Part shown: one piece after another, positions 23,321 through 25,873 of the stretch | Numbering within the stretch: position 1 is the stretch's first letter | Layout: every line of letters begins with the position of its first letter | The notes under the pieces: generated by a model | What the model saw: the letters and a program-made list of their open reading frames with translations, nothing else | What the model was told of the DNA's origin: nothing | Database searches by the model: none | Assembly: GCF_022771645.1 (NCBI RefSeq) | Contig: NZ_JALFCU010000108.1 | Span: 1 to 25,873, forward strand | Reading direction: 5' to 3' | DNA length: 25,873 nucleotides | Source: Selenomonas sp. | GTDB lineage: Bacteria > Bacillota > Negativicutes > Selenomonadales > Selenomonadaceae | Program-made: the position numbers and the translations under genes

Positions 23321-24082
23321 TTATTCACCGTCATCGAGCGACACGGTGTAGACATGGATGTCGTGTTCGTGCAGTTCCTGGATGACCGTATCGCCGATGT
23401 CTTCGTCGGTGTAGAGCGTCTGCACCTCGGCGAGTGGGAAGGCGAGGACGACGCCGGTGCTCTCAAACATCGAGGACTCGGCGAGCACGATGACGTGGCT
23501 CGCATGCGCGGCGATGGCGTGGATGGCCTCGGAGCGCATGAGGTTGTCCGACATGAAGCCGCTCGGCGTGAAGCCGTCGGCGCTGACGAAGATCTTGTCG
23601 ACGTGGAAATCGGAGACGCATTTTTTTACCATCGGACCGACCATGACCTGCGACTCGTTCTGATACTCGCCGCCGAGCAAGATGACGTGCGCGTTCGGCT
23701 GCTTGTGGACGAACGCGGCGAGGAACGCGGAGTTCGTGATGATCGTCACGTCGCGGCGGTTCGTCGCGAGCTCTTCCGCGAGCAGCGTGCAGCACGCGCC
23801 GGAGTCGATCATGACCGTCTCGCCGTTGTGCACGGACTCGGCGGCCCGCATGGCGATGCGATGCTTGCGTTCGTAGTTGAAGGACAGCTGGTTCGCGATG
23901 TCGTCGCTCGTGATCATGACCGCGTACCCATGTTCCCGCCGGAGCAGCCCCTTCTGCTCGAGGACGGTGAGGTCTTTGCGGATCGTCACCTCGGAGACGC
24001 CGAGCGCTTTCGCAAGCCCGGCGACCGAGACGCGCTTCTCGCGGTTCACCAGATTCAATAGTTTTGTGTGTCGCATATGCAT
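23321..24082 (-). CDS. DeoR/GlpR-family transcriptional regulator
   Basis: The 253-residue protein has a DeoR-type winged helix-turn-helix (residues about 3-60; LAKALGVSEVTIRKDLTVLE) and the DeoR C-terminal sensor domain. That domain has ETVMIDSGACCTLLAEEL, ITNSAFLAAF and ILLGGEYQNESQVMVGP. It resembles the sugar-phosphate-binding fold of ribose-5-phosphate isomerases, so the inducer is probably a phosphorylated sugar. I chose ATG at 24082, 7 bases after AGGAAAGGG; a second in-frame ATG at 24076 is also possible. It is the first gene of a two-gene unit with the M48 protease and has an extended -10 promoter. No sugar kinase or PTS gene, the usual companions, lies next to it. Confidence 0.93.
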   Translation of the reverse strand: MHMRHTKLLNLVNREKRVSVAGLAKALGVSEVTIRKDLTVLEQKGLLRREHGYAVMITSDDIANQLSFNYERKHRIAMRAAESVHNGETVMIDSGACCTLLAEELATNRRDVTIITNSAFLAAFVHKQPNAHVILLGGEYQNESQVMVGPMVKKCVSDFHVDKIFVSADGFTPSGFMSDNLMRSEAIHAIAAHASHVIVLAESSMFESTGVVLAFPLAEVQTLYTDEDIGDTVIQELHEHDIHVYTVSLDDGE

Positions 24083-24113
24083 ACAATCACCCTTTCCTGC
24101 ACATACTATGCTC

Positions 24114-24122
24114 ATTATAGCA
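24114..24122 (-). promoter_or_regulatory. Extended -10 promoter of the DeoR-M48 unit
   Basis: Minus-strand TGCTATAAT (24122-24114) is a perfect extended -10 element, 31 bases upstream of the regulator's start. The -35 region (TTTCGC) is weak, as is usual for extended -10 promoters. Confidence 0.7.
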
Positions 24123-24143
24123 GAAAAGGGGAACGCGAAACAA

Positions 24144-24163
24144 GAATTGTTGCGTGTCAATTC
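24144..24163. promoter_or_regulatory. Inverted repeat upstream of the DeoR promoter
   Basis: GAATTG (24144-24149) and CAATTC (24158-24163) are perfect inverted arms around 8 bases. They lie upstream of the extended -10 at about -30 to -50, a reasonable place for a regulator site. Autoregulation by the DeoR protein is possible but not shown. Confidence 0.35.
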
Positions 24164-24178
24164 CCATTCGGACAACAA

Positions 24179-24209
24179 CAAAAAGCTCTCCGTGGTGGAG
24201 AGCTTTTTG
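24179..24209 (-). terminator. Terminator of serC
   Basis: A perfect 13-base-pair stem (24179-24191 with 24197-24209) has a GTGGT loop. Read on the minus strand it ends in a T-rich stretch. It lies 40 bases past the serC stop and separates serC from the regulator gene. Confidence 0.9.
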
Positions 24210-24248
24210 TTTGTGTGGATTTGTTCCAACGATATAGGACTTTTCTGT

Positions 24249-25340
24249 TCACGCGTTCGCTTTCTGGAACTTTTGCATGAAGTTCGCAAGCTTCTCGACG
24301 CCTTCGTACGTCATCGCGTTGTAGATCGACGCGCGCATGCCGCCGACGCTGCGGTGGCCCTTGACGCCGCCGAGGCCTTCGGCGAGCGCTTCGCCGACGA
24401 ACTTCTTCTCGAGCTCCTCGCTCGGCAGGCGGAACGTCACGTTCATGAACGAACGGGAAGCGGGCTCGGCGTGGCCGCGATAGAAGCCGTCCGACGCGTC
24501 GATGACGCCATAGAGGAGGTCGGCTTTCTTCTTGTTGCGCTTTGCCATCTCGGGCAGGCCGCCTTCCGTGAGGATCCAATGCGCGACCTTGCCGACCATG
24601 TAGATGTTGAACGCCGGTGGCGTGTTGTAGAGCGAATCTTTCTTGAGGAAGGTCTCGTACTTGAACATCGTGGGCAGCTGCTCCGGCGATGTTTCGAGGA
24701 ACGACTTCTTCGCGACGACGAGCGTCACGCCGGCCGGGCCGAGGTTTTTCTGCACGCCGGCATAGATGAAATCGAAAGACTTAAAATCTAGCGGGCGCGA
24801 CAGCATGTCGCTCGACATGTCGGCGAAGAGCGGCACGCCGTTCGTCTCGGGGATGTAGTGATACTCCGTGCCGTAAATCGTGTTGTTGTAGCAGAGGTGG
24901 ACGTAGGCGGCGTCCTTCGGTATCTGGAGCTCGTCTTGCTGCGGGATGTGCTTGTAGCCGCCGTCCTTGCTCGACGCGGCGACGACGCCGACGCCGAGGT
25001 GATCCGCTTCCTTGAAAGCTTTTTCTGCGAAGCTGCCGGAGAGCACGTACGCGCCCTTTTTCTCCTTCGTCGCGAAGTTCAGCGGCAAGAGCGCGAACTG
25101 CGTGCTCGCGCCGCCCGTCATGAACAGCACTTCGTAATCATCGCCGAGACCCATGAGCGTCTTGATGTCCGCTTTCGCCTCGTCCTGCATCGCCGCGTAT
25201 TCTTTCGCGCGGTGGCTGATCTCGAGGATGGACTCGCCGCTGCCGCGGAAATTCAGGAACTCCGCCTGCGCTTCCTTGAGCACGGGCAGCGGGAGCGTGG
25301 CAGGCCCCGGGTTGAAATTATAAATGCGATCTGCTTCCAA
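24249..25340 (-). CDS. serC: Phosphoserine aminotransferase
   Basis: SerC converts 3-phosphohydroxypyruvate and glutamate to phosphoserine, step 2 of serine synthesis, using pyridoxal phosphate. The 363-residue product is of standard length. It has RIYNFNPGPATLPLPVL at the N-terminus, FMTGGASTQFALLPLN, and the PLP-binding lysine K198 in YAGVQKNLGPAG. The C-terminal GHRSVGGMRASIYNAM is the phosphate-binding signature. I chose TTG at 25340. AAGGAGG (25355-25349) lies 8 bases upstream and the protein then begins MEADRIYNF, as in the family. A longer reading from 25436 has no such site. It is divergent from serA, which encodes the preceding enzyme. Confidence 0.97.
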   Translation of the reverse strand: MEADRIYNFNPGPATLPLPVLKEAQAEFLNFRGSGESILEISHRAKEYAAMQDEAKADIKTLMGLGDDYEVLFMTGGASTQFALLPLNFATKEKKGAYVLSGSFAEKAFKEADHLGVGVVAASSKDGGYKHIPQQDELQIPKDAAYVHLCYNNTIYGTEYHYIPETNGVPLFADMSSDMLSRPLDFKSFDFIYAGVQKNLGPAGVTLVVAKKSFLETSPEQLPTMFKYETFLKKDSLYNTPPAFNIYMVGKVAHWILTEGGLPEMAKRNKKKADLLYGVIDASDGFYRGHAEPASRSFMNVTFRLPSEELEKKFVGEALAEGLGGVKGHRSVGGMRASIYNAMTYEGVEKLANFMQKFQKANA

Positions 25341-25381
25341 AGGAACGACCTCCTTGAAATGTGTGAATCGTTTTGCGTGTG

Positions 25382-25397
25382 GACAAACAGCATTGTC
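25382..25397. promoter_or_regulatory. Dyad in the serC leader
   Basis: GACAA (25382-25386) and TTGTC (25393-25397) are inverted arms around six bases. They lie just downstream of the expected serC transcription start, where a bound repressor would block transcription. No known operator consensus was recognised. Confidence 0.3.
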
Positions 25398-25407
25398 AAC
25401 TTGTTCT

Positions 25408-25436
25408 ATTTTATCGCGGATATGGGAGAAAAGCAA
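25408..25436 (-). promoter_or_regulatory. Promoter of serC
   Basis: On the minus strand, TTGCTT (25436-25431) and TAAAAT (25413-25408) are 17 bases apart, about 68 bases upstream of the serC TTG. Confidence 0.65.
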
Positions 25437-25448
25437 GGAAAAAACGAC

Positions 25449-25469
25449 GCGCCTGTTTTCACGTGGCGC
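25449..25469. promoter_or_regulatory. Inverted repeat between the serC and serA promoters
   Basis: GCGCC (25449-25453) and GGCGC (25465-25469) flank 11 bases midway between the two divergent promoters. It is about 12 bases outside the serC -35 and 4 bases before the serA -35. It is a candidate shared regulator site; no known consensus was recognised. Confidence 0.3.
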
Positions 25470-25473
25470 ACAC

Positions 25474-25502
25474 TTGACGGGTCTGAGGGGATGACTTATA
25501 AT
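25474..25502 (+). promoter_or_regulatory. Promoter of serA
   Basis: TTGACG (25474-25479) and a perfect TATAAT (25497-25502) are 17 bases apart. Transcription would begin near 25509, leaving a leader of about 40 bases. Confidence 0.85.
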
Positions 25503-25550
25503 GAAAAAGTGTCATGCGCAATGCGCTATTTATTGAAGGAGAGAGATATC

Positions 25551-25873
25551 ATGAAGGTTTTGGCCGCAGACGGAATTTCCCCGAAGGGCATCGAGCTCCT
25601 GCAGAAAGAGTTCGACGTCGTCGTCAAAGACAAGCTGCCGAAGGAAGAGCTCCTCGAGATCATCCCGGAGTTCGACGCGCTGCTCGTGCGCTCGGCATCG
25701 AAGGTCACGAAGGAAGTCATCGATCGGGCGACGAACCTCAAGATCATCGGCCGCGCCGGCGTCGGCGTCGACAACATCGACATCCCGGCCGCGACGGCGC
25801 GCGGCATCATCGTCATCAACTCTCCGGGCGGCAACACGATCGCGGCGACGGAGCACACGATGGCCATGATGCT
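25551..25873 (+). CDS. serA: D-3-phosphoglycerate dehydrogenase (partial, runs off window)
   Basis: SerA oxidises 3-phosphoglycerate with NAD+ to 3-phosphohydroxypyruvate, the first step of serine synthesis. The first 107 residues are visible and hold the start of the substrate-binding domain: MKVLAADGISPKGIELL, then FDALLVRSASKVT (41-53) and GRAGVGVDNIDIPAA (67-81). INSPGGNTIAATEHTMAMM leads towards the nucleotide-binding domain. The catalytic Arg, Glu and His and any ACT domain lie beyond the right edge. ATG at 25551 follows GAAGGAGAGAG. It is divergent from serC, with a good promoter of its own. Confidence 0.95.
   Translation, partial: MKVLAADGISPKGIELLQKEFDVVVKDKLPKEELLEIIPEFDALLVRSASKVTKEVIDRATNLKIIGRAGVGVDNIDIPAATARGIIVINSPGGNTIAATEHTMAMM

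Noticed and set aside
24083..24289. Long N-terminal extension of the DeoR regulator
   Set aside because: It would run through the serC terminator and the extended -10 promoter; the internal ATG has a good ribosome site.
25341..25436. N-terminal extension of SerC from an upstream ATG
   Set aside because: It would put the coding region over the serC promoter; the TTG at 25340 has AAGGAGG and gives the family N-terminus.

Overview
The window looks like chromosome from a GC-rich, diderm Firmicute of the Negativicutes (Selenomonas/Mitsuokella-like). That placement is an inference. It rests on strong AGGAGG-type ribosome binding sites, GlgC/GlgD-type glycogen synthesis typical of Firmicutes, a two-subunit glycyl-tRNA synthetase, and an exported OstA/LptA-like protein that implies an outer membrane. 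No genus is assigned. No rRNA, tRNA, CRISPR array or prophage is visible, and no gap between genes exceeds 300 bases.

Layout. Bases 1-114 are the end of an IS3-type insertion sequence, with the first codons of its transposase OrfA on the minus strand. Next come glyQ-glyS (290-3250) from a good sigma-70 promoter, and a bidirectional terminator facing a minus-strand LptA/OstA-like gene (3325-3957). A glycogen operon glgC-glgD-glgP-glgB-glgA (4251-12886) follows and ends at a strong terminator. A stand-alone gene (13003-16464) then encodes a fused alpha-amylase-family (GH13) and 4-alpha-glucanotransferase (GH77) enzyme. After it lie a chemoreceptor and a ChvE-like sugar-binding lipoprotein, adjacent and probably co-transcribed (16620-19366). 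A three-gene run of poorly characterised proteins follows (DUF2225, an unrecognised protein, DUF4127; 19461-22552). On the minus strand are a DeoR-family regulator with an immediately adjoining M48 metalloprotease (22609-24082), and serC (24249-25340). serC is divergent from serA, which runs off the right edge.

How the genes work together. GlgC and GlgD make ADP-glucose, GlgA polymerises it, GlgB branches the polymer and GlgP phosphorolyses it. The GH13-GH77 fusion probably processes the leftover limit dextrins and maltooligosaccharides. SerA and SerC are steps 1 and 2 of serine synthesis from 3-phosphoglycerate. The receptor plus sugar-binding pair may be a sugar-taxis or sugar-sensing unit, because no ABC permease or ATPase is beside it.

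The most unusual points are: (1) GlgB ends in a 67-residue, histone-H1-like Lys/Thr/Ala tail; (2) a debranching-type hydrolase is fused to a glucanotransferase; (3) a ChvE-like binding protein is paired with a chemoreceptor instead of a transporter; (4) a DeoR regulator abuts an exported M48 protease; (5) the LptA-like protein has three 11-residue repeats between its signal peptide and OstA domain. I did not find a clearly new multi-gene defence or mobile system here.
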